Shown: positions 27,842 to 36,630, counted from the stretch's first letter. The stretch: DNA of 64,000 nucleotides from Actinomycetota bacterium (GCA_009699875.1 WLNI01000001.1:62001-126000); one strand, 5' to 3'. Made by a program: numbers and translations. Notes: generated by a model from the sequence alone, not told the origin.

Positions 27842-28645
27842 ATGAGCACAAACCCCAACAACCATGTCCTGTCCGATTTTCAAGAAGAGACATTCACCGC
27901 CCTTGGATCGAGTAAATCTCTCTATCGAATGGGATCGGGCCCTGCGGTCATCATCATTCATGAGATCCCGGGGCTCACTCCCCTCGTGGCAGCCTTCGGC
28001 CGAAAAGTCGCTGAGCGTGGCATGACCGCCGTCCTGCCTGATCTCTTTGGAACGCCGGGCCGCGCTCCGTCGCCGGGCTATCTCGCTTCTTCGCTCGCAA
28101 AGGCATGCGTGAGTCGGGAGTTCGCAATCTTGGCCACCAACAAAACCAGCCCGGCAACCCGCTGGCTTCGAGAATTGGCTGCGGTCGAAGGTGCTCGCTG
28201 CGGGGGCAATGGCGTGGGCGCGGTCGGCATGTGTCTGACCGGGGGGTTTGCTCTCGCGATGATGGTCGACCCTGTAGTTGTCGCTCCTGCCTTAAGTCAA
28301 CCTTCACTTCCCTTTCCAGTCTCCAAGAAGCACCGACGCTCACTTGGTATTTCAGATGGGGACCTCGAACTCGTCAAAGCGCGTGTTGCCGACGGGGCTT
28401 GTGTTATGGGCCTTCGCTTTACCGGGGACAAGACGTCTCCACCTCAACGCTTTGAGCGGCTTCGAGACGAACTCGGTGACGGGTTCAGAGGCGTTGAAAT
28501 CGATTCGAGTGAGTCAAACCCATGGGGTTACAAAAAAACGGCTCATTCAGTCCTCACCGAGGACTACTCCGATGCTGATGGTTCGCCAACTCGAGTTGCA
28601 CTCGACGAGCTCTTGGACTTCTTCGCCGAACGAGTGGGCGCATAA
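27842..28645 (+). CDS. Dienelactone hydrolase family protein
   Basis: Alpha/beta hydrolase of 267 residues. The nucleophile elbow GMCLTGGFAL has Cys in place of the usual Ser, as in dienelactone hydrolases, and IIIHEIPGLT supplies the conserved Glu partner. A late His (KTAHSVLTEDYSD) completes the site. Members open lactone rings in chlorocatechol breakdown, and many relatives act on other esters. ATG 27842 is preferred over a TTG 19 codons earlier because the earlier part has no family similarity. Its end is one base from the end of the convergent DUF3039 gene. Confidence 0.88.
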   Translation: MSTNPNNHVLSDFQEETFTALGSSKSLYRMGSGPAVIIIHEIPGLTPLVAAFGRKVAERGMTAVLPDLFGTPGRAPSPGYLASSLAKACVSREFAILATNKTSPATRWLRELAAVEGARCGGNGVGAVGMCLTGGFALAMMVDPVVVAPALSQPSLPFPVSKKHRRSLGISDGDLELVKARVADGACVMGLRFTGDKTSPPQRFERLRDELGDGFRGVEIDSSESNPWGYKKTAHSVLTEDYSDADGSPTRVALDELLDFFAERVGA

Positions 28646-28646
28646 C

Positions 28647-28967
28647 TTATCCGGGAACGCTCCAGCCTTTGGACTTTGCGATCTCAACACAGGTTGGACA
28701 GACCGGATACTTCTTCGGGTCTTTGCCCGGAACCCATTTCTTCCCACACAGCGCTTCAACCGGCGTGGCGTTGATCATGCCCTCAACGACTGAGTTGCCG
28801 ACGGGAACGAATTTTTTCCGAAACCCACGAGTCGGGGTGTAGCCCTCAAGAACAATGTGGGTAAATCTCTCGTGGTCGTCTTCATCGAGGATCGGATCAC
28901 TCAGATCAGATTCGATGACTGGAGAGAGTTCACTCATGTCTCGAACAATATCGTGCCTCTGGTTCAC
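28647..28967 (-). CDS. DUF3039-family small protein
   Basis: A 106-residue (or 96 from the ATG at 28937) small cytosolic protein. ILDEDDHERFTHIVLEGY, VEALCGKKWVPGKDPKKYP and VCPTCVEIAKSKGW match DUF3039, which is confined to actinobacteria. One Cys plus the CPTC pair and nearby residues could bind zinc. Function is unknown. It is divergent from a second small Cys-containing protein gene 31 bases away. Confidence 0.85.
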   Translation of the reverse strand: MNQRHDIVRDMSELSPVIESDLSDPILDEDDHERFTHIVLEGYTPTRGFRKKFVPVGNSVVEGMINATPVEALCGKKWVPGKDPKKYPVCPTCVEIAKSKGWSVPG

Positions 28968-28998
28968 AACGAACTCTCGGACAGGTCAAACTAGAGGG

Positions 28999-29223
28999 AT
29001 GGGACGAAAGAATCGAGCGCCAAAAGCCTCATCCCGCCAAGCGTCTTCGCTTGGAAATGCCCATTTTCGAGCCGACGGTGCCCCAAAGACGAAGTACTCC
29101 TCTGAGCGAGAGGCGGCCTCCGCTGCGCACATGCGATGGGTCGAGGACAAGGTCGAACTCAATGTCTACCCCTGTGAGTTCTGCGGTGGCTGGCACATGG
29201 GTCGGCCCTCTCGCTCTGGCTGA
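28999..29223 (+). CDS. Small basic protein with CxxC-GGWH motif
   Basis: A 74-residue basic protein. The N-terminal half is rich in Arg, Ser and Ala (RKNRAPKASSRQ), and the C-terminal half holds EREAASAAHMRWVEDKVELN followed by YPCEFCGGWHMG. The CxxC and His are typical of a small zinc finger found in phage and actinobacterial proteins. ATG 28999 is a good start; longer in-frame versions overlap the divergent DUF3039 gene. Function is unknown, with RNA or DNA binding the reasonable guess. Confidence 0.75.
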   Translation: MGRKNRAPKASSRQASSLGNAHFRADGAPKTKYSSEREAASAAHMRWVEDKVELNVYPCEFCGGWHMGRPSRSG

Positions 29224-29244
29224 GCCCAGAGGCCTTCGGCCGCG

Positions 29245-29273
29245 TTGACCGTTCTCTCCTGGTGGCCTAGGGT
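29245..29273 (+). promoter_or_regulatory. Promoter of the P450-tetR pair
   Basis: TTGACC (29245-29250) and TAGGGT (29268-29273) are separated by exactly 17 bases. The operator-like palindrome starts ten bases downstream. Confidence 0.6.
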
Positions 29274-29282
29274 CATCTCTTG

Positions 29283-29301
29283 ATCGGACAGTGTGTCCGA
29301 T
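29283..29301. promoter_or_regulatory. TetR-type operator palindrome
   Basis: ATCGGACA, three bases (GTG), then TGTCCGAT: a perfect 8-3-8 inverted repeat placed over the expected transcription start. The P450 and a TetR regulator follow, so this is the natural binding site for that TetR. Binding is inferred. Confidence 0.7.
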
Positions 29302-29319
29302 TCCAGAGAGGGACCAGCT

Positions 29320-30543
29320 ATGCCGGATAACGATCTCAACTTAATGAACCCACTGACGTACTCCGAGCGGGTCCCTCATGACTACTTCGCCCACATGCGC
29401 GCCACCGCGCCGGTCTCGTTGCGCCACGACGAAGGCTCCATTCCCTACTGGGCCGTCATGACTCATGGCGCATGTGTGCGGGTGAACCGTGAGTGGGAAG
29501 AGTTCTCATCGTTCCCGAAAACCTCGCTCATCACCGACATTGATGAAGAGCTCGTCGCCCAGCAGCAACTGATGATGCTGAATATGGATCCTCCCGACCA
29601 CACGCGCTATCGCCGATTGGTGAATAAAGCCTTCACCCCCCGAATGATTCGAGACTTAGAAGCTCGACTCCACATCGTGACCGACGAGTTATTGAATCGA
29701 GTCTCCGAGCGCGGCACCGCCGACTTCGTCGTCGACATTGCCGCCGAGTTGCCCTTGATTGTGATTGCGGAACTCATGGGAGTCCCCTTCGAAGATCGCC
29801 ACAAGATGTTCGACTGGTCCAACAAGATGATCGGAAGCGAAGACCCTGAGTACTTGGTCGACCCCACGCAAAGCGCAATCGCGGCGATGGAGCTCTATGC
29901 CTATGCCTCTGAGCTGTTTGCCGCCAAGCGCGCCGATCCACGCCAGGACTTGATGTCGGCCTTGACGCAAGTCAACGCAGACGGAGAGTCGCTGAGCGAC
30001 CTCGAACTTGAGCTGTTCTTCCTTCTGTTGGCGGTTGCCGGAAACGAGACAACCAGAAATCTGATTGCTGGCGCGATGAATACCTTCTTTGAGTTCCCCG
30101 AGCAGTGGGAGCTCTTGAAATCAGATCGATCACTTCTGCCAGGCGCGGTTGAAGAGATGCTTCGTTTTGTCACTCCTGTCATGTGTTTCCGTCGCACGGC
30201 AATGACGGACGTCTCCCTTGAAGGGGCAGAGATCAAGAAAGGCGACAAAGTCGTCTTTTTCCACATTTCAGCGAATCGAGACGAGTCAGTCTTCGAAAAC
30301 CCTGACGTCTTTGACATCACCCGAAATCCAAATCCTCACATGGCATTTGGCGGTGGAGGGCCACACTTCTGTCTAGGCGCGAATTTGGCCCGCATGGAGA
30401 TCATGGTGATGTTTGAGCACCTCTTGGACCGCATGCCAGACATCACCCAAACGGGACCCGCTCAGCGACTCCAGAGCCCCTTCATCAGCGGCATCAAGCA
30501 CATTCCTGTGTCGTTTACCCCACACGCTCCTGTGGCTATCTAG
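29320..30543 (+). CDS. Cytochrome P450 (CYP)
   Basis: Haem monooxygenase of 407 residues. The Cys ligand lies in FGGGGPHFCLGANLARME (Cys351), the I-helix AGNETT is at about 240-245, the ExxR pair is EEML-R (Glu279, Arg282), and MLNMDPPDHTRYRRLVN is in the B-C region. The AGNETTRN I-helix and NMDPPDH resemble the actinobacterial steroid- and terpenoid-acting CYP125/CYP142-like group, by memory of the pattern only. ATG 29320 has GAGGGA upstream; a GTG at 29293 lies inside the operator palindrome and is rejected. No ferredoxin gene is nearby, but a ferredoxin-reductase-like gene lies at 44978-46216. It is co-transcribed with tetR, 9 bases on. Confidence 0.96.
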   Translation: MPDNDLNLMNPLTYSERVPHDYFAHMRATAPVSLRHDEGSIPYWAVMTHGACVRVNREWEEFSSFPKTSLITDIDEELVAQQQLMMLNMDPPDHTRYRRLVNKAFTPRMIRDLEARLHIVTDELLNRVSERGTADFVVDIAAELPLIVIAELMGVPFEDRHKMFDWSNKMIGSEDPEYLVDPTQSAIAAMELYAYASELFAAKRADPRQDLMSALTQVNADGESLSDLELELFFLLLAVAGNETTRNLIAGAMNTFFEFPEQWELLKSDRSLLPGAVEEMLRFVTPVMCFRRTAMTDVSLEGAEIKKGDKVVFFHISANRDESVFENPDVFDITRNPNPHMAFGGGGPHFCLGANLARMEIMVMFEHLLDRMPDITQTGPAQRLQSPFISGIKHIPVSFTPHAPVAI

Positions 30544-30552
30544 AACGCGCAC

Positions 30553-31179
30553 ATGTCAACCTTGCCCGAGGGTGAAAGCACCGCAGACCTCCGCAGGGCT
30601 GAGATCGTCGCTCGCGCTCGAGAACTCTTCGGAGATCGCGGAACCACCGACGTCTCCATGGATGAGATCGCTCAGTTTGTTGGGGTGGCTCGCTCTACCC
30701 TCTACGTCTACTTCTCAAACCGATCTGACCTCATGGTCGCCTGCATCGAGGGCCTCTACACGCAGTTACAAGTCTCAATGGATGGCCATCCAAGTACTGC
30801 ACCACTCGAGAGATTCGAACATCTGATCACTGGACTCCTTGAGGTTGTCGACGGTCAGCCAGCCTTCTTTCGCTTGGCCTTGACGACCCAAGGTTCTCTT
30901 GGCACAACCGCTGCTGCGGTGGACGTGGAGCTCGGAATCATTGGTGCGGAAGTCGCCAATCAGCTCACCGAGATTCTCGTCGACGGGCAAAAACACGGCC
31001 TCTGGAAGATCACCAATATTGAGCAAAGCGTCACGCTCTTGGGCCAACAGATCTACGGGGCGCTCCTCGTGCGAGCTTCACAACATGCGCCCCTCGACGC
31101 AGGTGAATCTGCTCGCCATCTCGTCGAATTTTGCTGTGGCGGCCTGGCTGCCTCACTGAGGGTCAATAACCAACCCTAA
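30553..31179 (+). CDS. TetR-family transcriptional regulator
   Basis: A 208-residue repressor. The helix-turn-helix at about residues 14-60 reads RAEIVARARELFGDRGTTDV then SMDEIAQFVGVARSTLYVYF. The C-terminal domain (70-208) should bind a small effector and form dimers. It follows the P450 gene by nine bases, and a perfect palindrome sits at the shared promoter, so auto- and P450-control are likely. The effector is unknown. Confidence 0.95.
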   Translation: MSTLPEGESTADLRRAEIVARARELFGDRGTTDVSMDEIAQFVGVARSTLYVYFSNRSDLMVACIEGLYTQLQVSMDGHPSTAPLERFEHLITGLLEVVDGQPAFFRLALTTQGSLGTTAAAVDVELGIIGAEVANQLTEILVDGQKHGLWKITNIEQSVTLLGQQIYGALLVRASQHAPLDAGESARHLVEFCCGGLAASLRVNNQP

Positions 31180-31191
31180 GCTCGCCGTCGC

Positions 31192-32331
31192 CTAGGCGAT
31201 TGCGCCAGCATCTCTCAGAGTTTGAAGGCGCTCTGGGTCAACACCCCAGCTCAAGAGTCCTTCGTCGGTATCTGAACAGGGAAGCGACGCTCCCCTCGAT
31301 ATCGCCGAGGGAGTCGCGCTGAAGCGGGGGGCGGGGGCGGGTTGCATCACTCCATCGATTTCAACAAAGGTGGAGCGCTGTTCCATGTGAGGGTGGTGGA
31401 ACGTCTCGATGGGAGAGAGCACTGGTGTGGCGCATGCATCAGTCCCATCAAAGATCTCGGTCCACTCATCACGCGTCTTTGTTTTGAATATTTCGGCAAA
31501 CCGAACTTTGAGTCCTGGCCAGCCCGTCCGGTCCATCTGGTCGGGGAGCTCTTCTCCACTGAGGCCTAGGCCCTCGAGAAGCTCTGCATAAAATTTGCGC
31601 TCAATAGCCCCGACAGCGAAATACTTGTCGTCTTTTGTTTCGTAGACCTCATAGAAGTGTGCACCGGTATCCAACATGTTGACTCCTCGCTCCCACTCCC
31701 AGAGGCCGGCCACGTTGAAACCATAGGTCATCGTCATCATTGATGCTGCACCGTCGACCATGGATGCATCAACGACTTGGCCGCGCCCAGTCAATCGAGC
31801 CGAGAGCAGTGCCGAGACCACGCCGAATGCCAACATCATTCCCCCTCCGCCGAAATCCCCCACCAGGTTTAAGGGAAGAGTGGGGATCTCATCGCTTCGA
31901 CCAATTGGCCAGAGAGCCCCAGCGATCGCGATGTAGTTAATGTCATGTCCTGCTCGCTGAGCCAATGGTCCTTCTTGACCCCAGCCCGTCATACGCCCAT
32001 ACACAATTTTCGGATTGACGGCCAGACAATCATCTGGTCCAAGTCCTAATCGCTCGGCAACACCAGGTCGATACCCTTCGATCACCACGTCGGCGTCCCC
32101 GATCAACTCAAGGGCGAGCGCAATGGCGTCCGGGTTCTTGAGATCAATACCAATGCTCGGGCGGGAACGGTTCAGCAACTCCCATTTCGGAGCCCCAGGC
32201 GGCATGGCAGCGCCTGGGCGATCGAGACGCAAGATATCGGCTCCCGCATCGGCCAAGAGCATGCAGGCGTAAGGAGAAGGCCCAATACCGGCCAATTCAA
32301 TGACTTTTATTCCCTCAAGCGGTCCCGCCAC
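31192..32331 (-). CDS. CaiB/BaiF family III CoA transferase, AMACR-like
   Basis: A 379-residue cytosolic enzyme. The start EGIKVIELAGIGPSPYACM and the residues RAGHDINYIAIAG, VVDASMVDGAA and FYEVYETKDDKYFAVGAIE fit alpha-methylacyl-CoA racemase: the catalytic His, Asp and Glu are at the expected places. Such enzymes flip the methyl-branched acyl-CoA configuration before beta-oxidation, for example of sterol side chains or phytol. The GTG start has GGGAGA upstream. The gene is convergent with tetR and divergent from the beta-glucosidase. CoA transferase activity on another acid is the alternative. Confidence 0.92.
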   Translation of the reverse strand: MAGPLEGIKVIELAGIGPSPYACMLLADAGADILRLDRPGAAMPPGAPKWELLNRSRPSIGIDLKNPDAIALALELIGDADVVIEGYRPGVAERLGLGPDDCLAVNPKIVYGRMTGWGQEGPLAQRAGHDINYIAIAGALWPIGRSDEIPTLPLNLVGDFGGGGMMLAFGVVSALLSARLTGRGQVVDASMVDGAASMMTMTYGFNVAGLWEWERGVNMLDTGAHFYEVYETKDDKYFAVGAIERKFYAELLEGLGLSGEELPDQMDRTGWPGLKVRFAEIFKTKTRDEWTEIFDGTDACATPVLSPIETFHHPHMEQRSTFVEIDGVMQPAPAPRFSATPSAISRGASLPCSDTDEGLLSWGVDPERLQTLRDAGAIA

Positions 32332-32370
32332 AGTGCTCTCCCTCTCCTGGATGCCCCACTTCTCGGGCCA

Positions 32371-33882
32371 ATGAACCGACGTGATCCAGTTCCGAGTGTA
32401 GCGACCGGTTCAACGCCTGGTCGTGCCATGCTTTATGACATGGCGTCATCCTCCCTTTTGCCAGACTCATTCCTCTTCGGCGTCGCCACTGCAGGATTCC
32501 AGATCGAAGGTGGCTACAACGGTCCTGCAGAGCCCGCCAATAATTGGGCCCCCTGGGAGAGCGAAGGTCGAGTAGAGCCGTCAGGGTCGGCGACACTGTT
32601 TTTTGAGAATTATGAGTCCCAACTCGACAGAGCCCAACAGATTGGTCTGACCTCATTTCGGCTTTCCCTTGAGTGGACCAGGATCGAGCCCACCCGCGGG
32701 GCGCGAGATGAGAATGCAGTTGCGACGTATCGAAAGATTCTCCAAGCCATTCGATCACGCAATATGGAGCCAGTCGTCACGCTTCACCACTTCACGCATC
32801 CCTCCTGGCTCGGCATCGAGCCATGGCGAGACAGTGCCAATGCTGCCCTTCTCGCAACGTGGATGGAGCACGCAGTAGAACTCTTTGGCGACCTCGTCAC
32901 CAAGTGGGTCACGATCAACGAACCAAATATCTTGAGCGTGAACAGCTTTCTTACCGGACTGTTCCCTCCGGGTCGGCTTCTCGACACCAACGGGGTGGCC
33001 ACCACCTTTGACACGCTCTTGGCGGCACACGTGCTGGGCTACAACGGCATCAAAGCCCTCCAGCCCGAAAGTGTCGTGACCACCAACCCCTACACGCTGT
33101 CAATCTACGAACTCGACCAGATCGCCACTGATCTGCTGGTCTCTCGAGAACACGGCATTGATGACGCTGATCTCGTGAGTTATCTCTTAGAACAACGACG
33201 TGCGCACTATTCGTTTCTCGGCGACGGTGGCCCCGGCAGGCGAGGAACACTTGAGCGATTCTTGCGCCGCATCGCCGCCTCACAGTTCCCAACTGCAGAA
33301 TCACTCAAAGAGACCCGCAAGGTCCTCGCTCAAAGTAGCCACGACCGCCACCTTGACGTGATTGCCGTTGATCACTACGCCCCGATCGCTGCGAGTCATT
33401 TGGTGGTGCCGGGGCGCCAAAGTGCGGGAGGGCGCTGGTGGAACCCAGGTCGAGCTCTTTGGGACGATGAGCCTGATCCGGCGATGTTTCTCAAGGTCTT
33501 AGAAGAAGCCGGTCGCTATCAACGCCCCGTCTGGGTCTTAGAGAATGGGATGAGCAACCGAGTGCGGCGAGGGAGGAGCTATGGGCGCATGGATGGCATG
33601 CAGCGTCCTCGCTATCTCGCAGAACACCTTGGCGCTGTCGTGAGTGCCATTCGAAACGGCGTCGACGTCCAAGGCTTCTGGCATTGGACTTTGATCGATA
33701 ACTACGAGTGGGGAAGCTATGAGCCACGCTTTGGTCTCTTCGGCATGGAGCGAGAGCGGGGCCTGCGTGTCACACAACACGACTCACTTGGCGACGACGC
33801 AGCTGGCGCCTTCCAGCGGATCATTGCTGGCCTCCATCAGGGCGATTCCTCGGTCATCGTTGAACCCTCGATGCATACGTGA
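32371..33882 (+). CDS. Glycoside hydrolase family 1 beta-glucosidase
   Basis: Retaining GH1 enzyme, 503 residues from ATG 32371 (or about 480 from ATG 32440). The N-terminal barrel signature FLFGVATAGFQIEGG is present. The acid/base Glu is in TINEPN (Glu184) and the nucleophile in VLENGM (Glu391). NMEPVVTLHHF and FWHWTLIDNYEWGSYEPRFG are also classic. No signal peptide, so it acts in the cytosol, probably releasing glucose or galactose from imported beta-glycosides. Its stop overlaps the galactokinase-like start by four bases (GTGA), which links sugar release and phosphorylation. Sugar specificity cannot be read. Confidence 0.93.
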   Translation: MNRRDPVPSVATGSTPGRAMLYDMASSSLLPDSFLFGVATAGFQIEGGYNGPAEPANNWAPWESEGRVEPSGSATLFFENYESQLDRAQQIGLTSFRLSLEWTRIEPTRGARDENAVATYRKILQAIRSRNMEPVVTLHHFTHPSWLGIEPWRDSANAALLATWMEHAVELFGDLVTKWVTINEPNILSVNSFLTGLFPPGRLLDTNGVATTFDTLLAAHVLGYNGIKALQPESVVTTNPYTLSIYELDQIATDLLVSREHGIDDADLVSYLLEQRRAHYSFLGDGGPGRRGTLERFLRRIAASQFPTAESLKETRKVLAQSSHDRHLDVIAVDHYAPIAASHLVVPGRQSAGGRWWNPGRALWDDEPDPAMFLKVLEEAGRYQRPVWVLENGMSNRVRRGRSYGRMDGMQRPRYLAEHLGAVVSAIRNGVDVQGFWHWTLIDNYEWGSYEPRFGLFGMERERGLRVTQHDSLGDDAAGAFQRIIAGLHQGDSSVIVEPSMHT

Positions 33883-34919
33883 CACGAGAGGTATTTGCAC
33901 CCGGTCGAGTGACCATTCTTGGTGACCACACCGATTATGCCGGAGGGTCCTCGTTGGCAATCGCTCTTGACCTTGGGACGACTGCCCGCTTTGAAGCCAG
34001 TGACGCAGGGGTTCTGAGCGTGACCTCTGAACAATCACCGAATCCTGTGGTTCTCCAAGCCCACGATCTCTCTGTGCCTCAGCACGACAGCTTTGCTCGC
34101 ATGATCGCAGGTCTTGTTCTCGAGATGACGCAGTCTGGTCCATTCCCCTCTGGTGAACTTCATCTGCGCTCGAGCCTTCCTCTCGGAGCTGGTCTCTCGT
34201 CGAGTGCCTCGCTTCTGGTGGCGTGTGCGTTGGCGCTAGGAGTCGATCTCCCTCCGCTGGAGTTTGCCATGTTGGTGCAGCGCTGCGAGTCACATGCAGG
34301 ACAAGAGGTCGGGCTCCTCGACCCCTTAAGCATTGTGCTCGGCCAAGCATCAACTGGGGTGCACTTCAACTTTGCCGATCTCTCGTGGTCACTCGCTCCT
34401 ATCAATCACGCTGGAATATTTACGGTCGTCCACTCTGGAGTCACGCGTTCACTCGCCACAAGCGACTACGCCATCCGTCGCTCACAATGCCAAGACGCCG
34501 CCCAGTTGATTGGACCCCTTGGTTCGGCAACTCTCAGCGACGTCGCGACGATTGACAACACTATTCTTCGTCGCAGAGCACGCCACGTCGTCACAGAGAC
34601 CCAACGGGTCAGCGCGTGCGCTGACGCGCTCGAGGGAGGCGACCTCACACTCGCTGGAGCACTCATGAACGAGAGCCATGCGTCGCTCCGAGACGACTTT
34701 GATGTGTCATGTCGAGAGGTCAACCAACTCGTTGATTCACTCAACTCACAACAGGGAGTTTATGGCGTTCGAATGACGGGCGCTGGTTTTGGAGGATGTG
34801 TCGTCGTGCTCAGCGATGAGGTTGACCTCGATCTCACTCCAGGGACGGCGTCATGGAGAGTGCGTCCCTCATCTGGTGCACGGGTCACCTCAAACAAGGT
34901 TTTTGGTGAGCCACGCTGA
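33879..34919 (+). CDS. Galactokinase-like GHMP kinase
   Basis: A 346-residue cytosolic kinase. The galactokinase signature is APGRVTILGDHTDYAGG (usually GRVNLIGEHTDYNGG, so Glu is Asp here). The GHMP ATP site is LPLGAGLSSSASLL, the catalytic Asp is in GLLDPLS (Asp148; usually GxMDQ), and the last motif is MTGAGFGGC. It likely makes galactose-1-phosphate or a related sugar-1-phosphate. It overlaps the upstream GH1 gene by four bases. The changed signature residues mean the true sugar could differ from galactose. Confidence 0.88.
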   Translation: MTREVFAPGRVTILGDHTDYAGGSSLAIALDLGTTARFEASDAGVLSVTSEQSPNPVVLQAHDLSVPQHDSFARMIAGLVLEMTQSGPFPSGELHLRSSLPLGAGLSSSASLLVACALALGVDLPPLEFAMLVQRCESHAGQEVGLLDPLSIVLGQASTGVHFNFADLSWSLAPINHAGIFTVVHSGVTRSLATSDYAIRRSQCQDAAQLIGPLGSATLSDVATIDNTILRRRARHVVTETQRVSACADALEGGDLTLAGALMNESHASLRDDFDVSCREVNQLVDSLNSQQGVYGVRMTGAGFGGCVVVLSDEVDLDLTPGTASWRVRPSSGARVTSNKVFGEPR

Positions 34920-34940
34920 TAACTTAAAGGCGCAGCACTA

Positions 34941-35885
34941 TTGGCAATCGACGAAATGAGTGAGATGACGGAGAAAAAGTCAGCCAAAGCGCCGGAGTTC
35001 TCAAACTGGGGCCGCTGGGGTGAAAATGACGAACGAGGTGCTTTAAACCTCATCACCCCAGAAGTCGTCACCGCTGCATTGGCATCATCGACAACCGGCA
35101 AGGTCTATAACTTGGCAGTCCCAATCCAGCGACGCGGAAGTGCTCCGATCTTTGCCTTCCGCAATCCCCCACAGCGTCTGAGTGCACAGAGTCAAAGTGA
35201 TGCCGGTTCCGATGCTCCCTTTGGCGCTCCCGAAGACTTGGGGTCGAACGAAGACGTGCTGATCTTGGATTCTCATGGGCTCACCCATATGGATGCCCTA
35301 GCGCACGTCTACATAGACGGCTCGATCTACAACGGATTTTCTATCCACGACATCACCACGAAACGAGGTGTTCCTCACTGCGGCATCGACAAAGTTGGCC
35401 AGATCGTCACGCGCGGAGTGCACTTGGATCTCCCTCGCCACCAAGGTGTCGATTGGCTCGAGCCTGGAACGGTGATCTCAAGCGCTGATCTTCAGGCCTG
35501 TGCCGATGCTCAAGGGGTGCGCGTTCGCTCTGGCGACATGGTGATGGTGCGAACTGGATTTTTAGAGTGGTGGAGGGATCAAGGTAAACCTTCCATGCCG
35601 GCCAGCCAGCCAGGACTCGGTCTTGATGCAGTTCACTTTTTCGCTGACAACGATGTTGCCGTGGTTGGATGTGACAACTCGGCGATTGAAGTAATGCCCT
35701 TTGACCAAGACGTCTTCTTAGGTGTCCACTTAGCGTTGCTTCGCGGTCTTGGTGTGCACTTAATAGAGCATATGAACCTCGCACAGCTCTCCGCAGACCA
35801 GGTAACGGAGTGCCTCATGGTTGTTGCGCCGCTCAATGTTCGAGGCGCTGCTGGCAGCCCTGTGAGCCCAATTGCGATTGCCTAG
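34941..35885 (+). CDS. Cyclase-family metal-dependent hydrolase (kynurenine formamidase-like)
   Basis: A 314-residue protein. It starts with NWGRWGENDERGALNLIT, typical of the Cyclase (PF04199) family. The metal site is the variant SHGLTHMDALAHVY, where the usual HxGTHxDxPxH appears as HGLTHMDALAH. GVHLDLPRHQGVDWLEPGTV follows. Family members hydrolyse amides, N-formylkynurenine or cyclise polyketides. The start is uncertain: TTG 34941, or ATG 34956 or 34965. The gene follows the kinase by 21 bases and may be in the same operon, without an obvious metabolic link. Confidence 0.85.
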   Translation: MAIDEMSEMTEKKSAKAPEFSNWGRWGENDERGALNLITPEVVTAALASSTTGKVYNLAVPIQRRGSAPIFAFRNPPQRLSAQSQSDAGSDAPFGAPEDLGSNEDVLILDSHGLTHMDALAHVYIDGSIYNGFSIHDITTKRGVPHCGIDKVGQIVTRGVHLDLPRHQGVDWLEPGTVISSADLQACADAQGVRVRSGDMVMVRTGFLEWWRDQGKPSMPASQPGLGLDAVHFFADNDVAVVGCDNSAIEVMPFDQDVFLGVHLALLRGLGVHLIEHMNLAQLSADQVTECLMVVAPLNVRGAAGSPVSPIAIA

Positions 35886-35922
35886 ATAGGAATACATCTG
35901 CTCTCCTGTTCCTAGAGACTCC

Positions 35923-35951
35923 TTGCAGGGCTTCTCTCCTGAGCGTATAAT
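35923..35951 (+). promoter_or_regulatory. Strong housekeeping-type promoter of the lipoprotein gene
   Basis: TTGCAG (35923-35928) and a perfect TATAAT (35946-35951) are 17 bases apart. The ATG lies 25 bases further with GAAAGGA eight bases before it. This is the clearest promoter in the window. Confidence 0.85.
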
Positions 35952-35975
35952 TTGGGAAGAGAAAGGACTTTTATC

Positions 35976-36566
35976 ATGAACACGTTTGCAACGAACCCAC
36001 GGACTGGCAAAATCGCAGTGGCCTTCAGCGCCGTCGCCGTCTCGGCCCTCCTGCTCGGAGCCTGTGGCTCGAGCGGCAGTAGTTCATCGACGACGACCTC
36101 AATGTCTGGAAGTTCGTCTTCATCATCGTCTCAAACCACAACGGCAACTGCTTCTGCGATCCCAGATCCATGCACCCTGGTCACCAACGCTGATCTAACG
36201 ACCCTCACGGGTAGCGCATTGGCTCTCAATCCACCGACGGATTCGGCCAACGTCCGCTCATGCACCTGGGGAAGTCTCACGAGCGACACTGGATTGGTCT
36301 CAGTGTTGATCTCAAAGTCCAATAGTTCTGGAACCGACATGGGTGACGTGCTCTACACGTCGTCTGGAGAAAAAGGAACAACGGTCACGGTCGCCAATGA
36401 CGGGAAAATTGTAAGCCGGGGCATTATCGCCGGTGGTGGTGGCGCTGGGAAAACCGTAATTTTCCACAAGAGCGGTCTCACGGTGCTCGTTGCTGTGGTT
36501 GGGAACGACGTCAGTCAAGAGTCCCTGGTCAGCGCAGCACAAAATGTGGCAGCTGGCATCAAGTAA
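35976..36566 (+). CDS. Exported lipoprotein, DUF3558-like
   Basis: A 196-residue predicted lipoprotein. The signal peptide ends with the lipobox LLLGAC. A Ser/Thr-rich tether (about 35-60) leads to a globular domain beginning IPDPCTLVTNADLTTLTG, resembling the DUF3558 type found in mycobacterial and actinobacterial lipoproteins. Two Cys (PC and RSC) could form a disulfide. ATG 35976 is chosen since the longer frame begins inside the promoter. It is probably anchored in the outer face of the membrane. Function is unknown. Confidence 0.85.
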   Translation: MNTFATNPRTGKIAVAFSAVAVSALLLGACGSSGSSSSTTTSMSGSSSSSSSQTTTATASAIPDPCTLVTNADLTTLTGSALALNPPTDSANVRSCTWGSLTSDTGLVSVLISKSNSSGTDMGDVLYTSSGEKGTTVTVANDGKIVSRGIIAGGGGAGKTVIFHKSGLTVLVAVVGNDVSQESLVSAAQNVAAGIK

Positions 36567-36630
36567 CACCTTGGGGTGAGTGAACCGCTAGGTTCTCTCC
36601 GACAGACCGCCCGAGAACTTTGAGGTACTC

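Noticed and set aside
28855..28998. N-terminal extension of the small CxxC-GGWH protein
   Set aside because: It would overlap the divergent DUF3039 gene and adds low-complexity residues; ATG 28999 is the natural start.
31188..31199. Palindrome TCGCCTAGGCGA between tetR and the CoA-transferase gene
   Set aside because: It is short, has no loop or U-tract, and includes the stop codon of the CoA-transferase gene; chance is likely.
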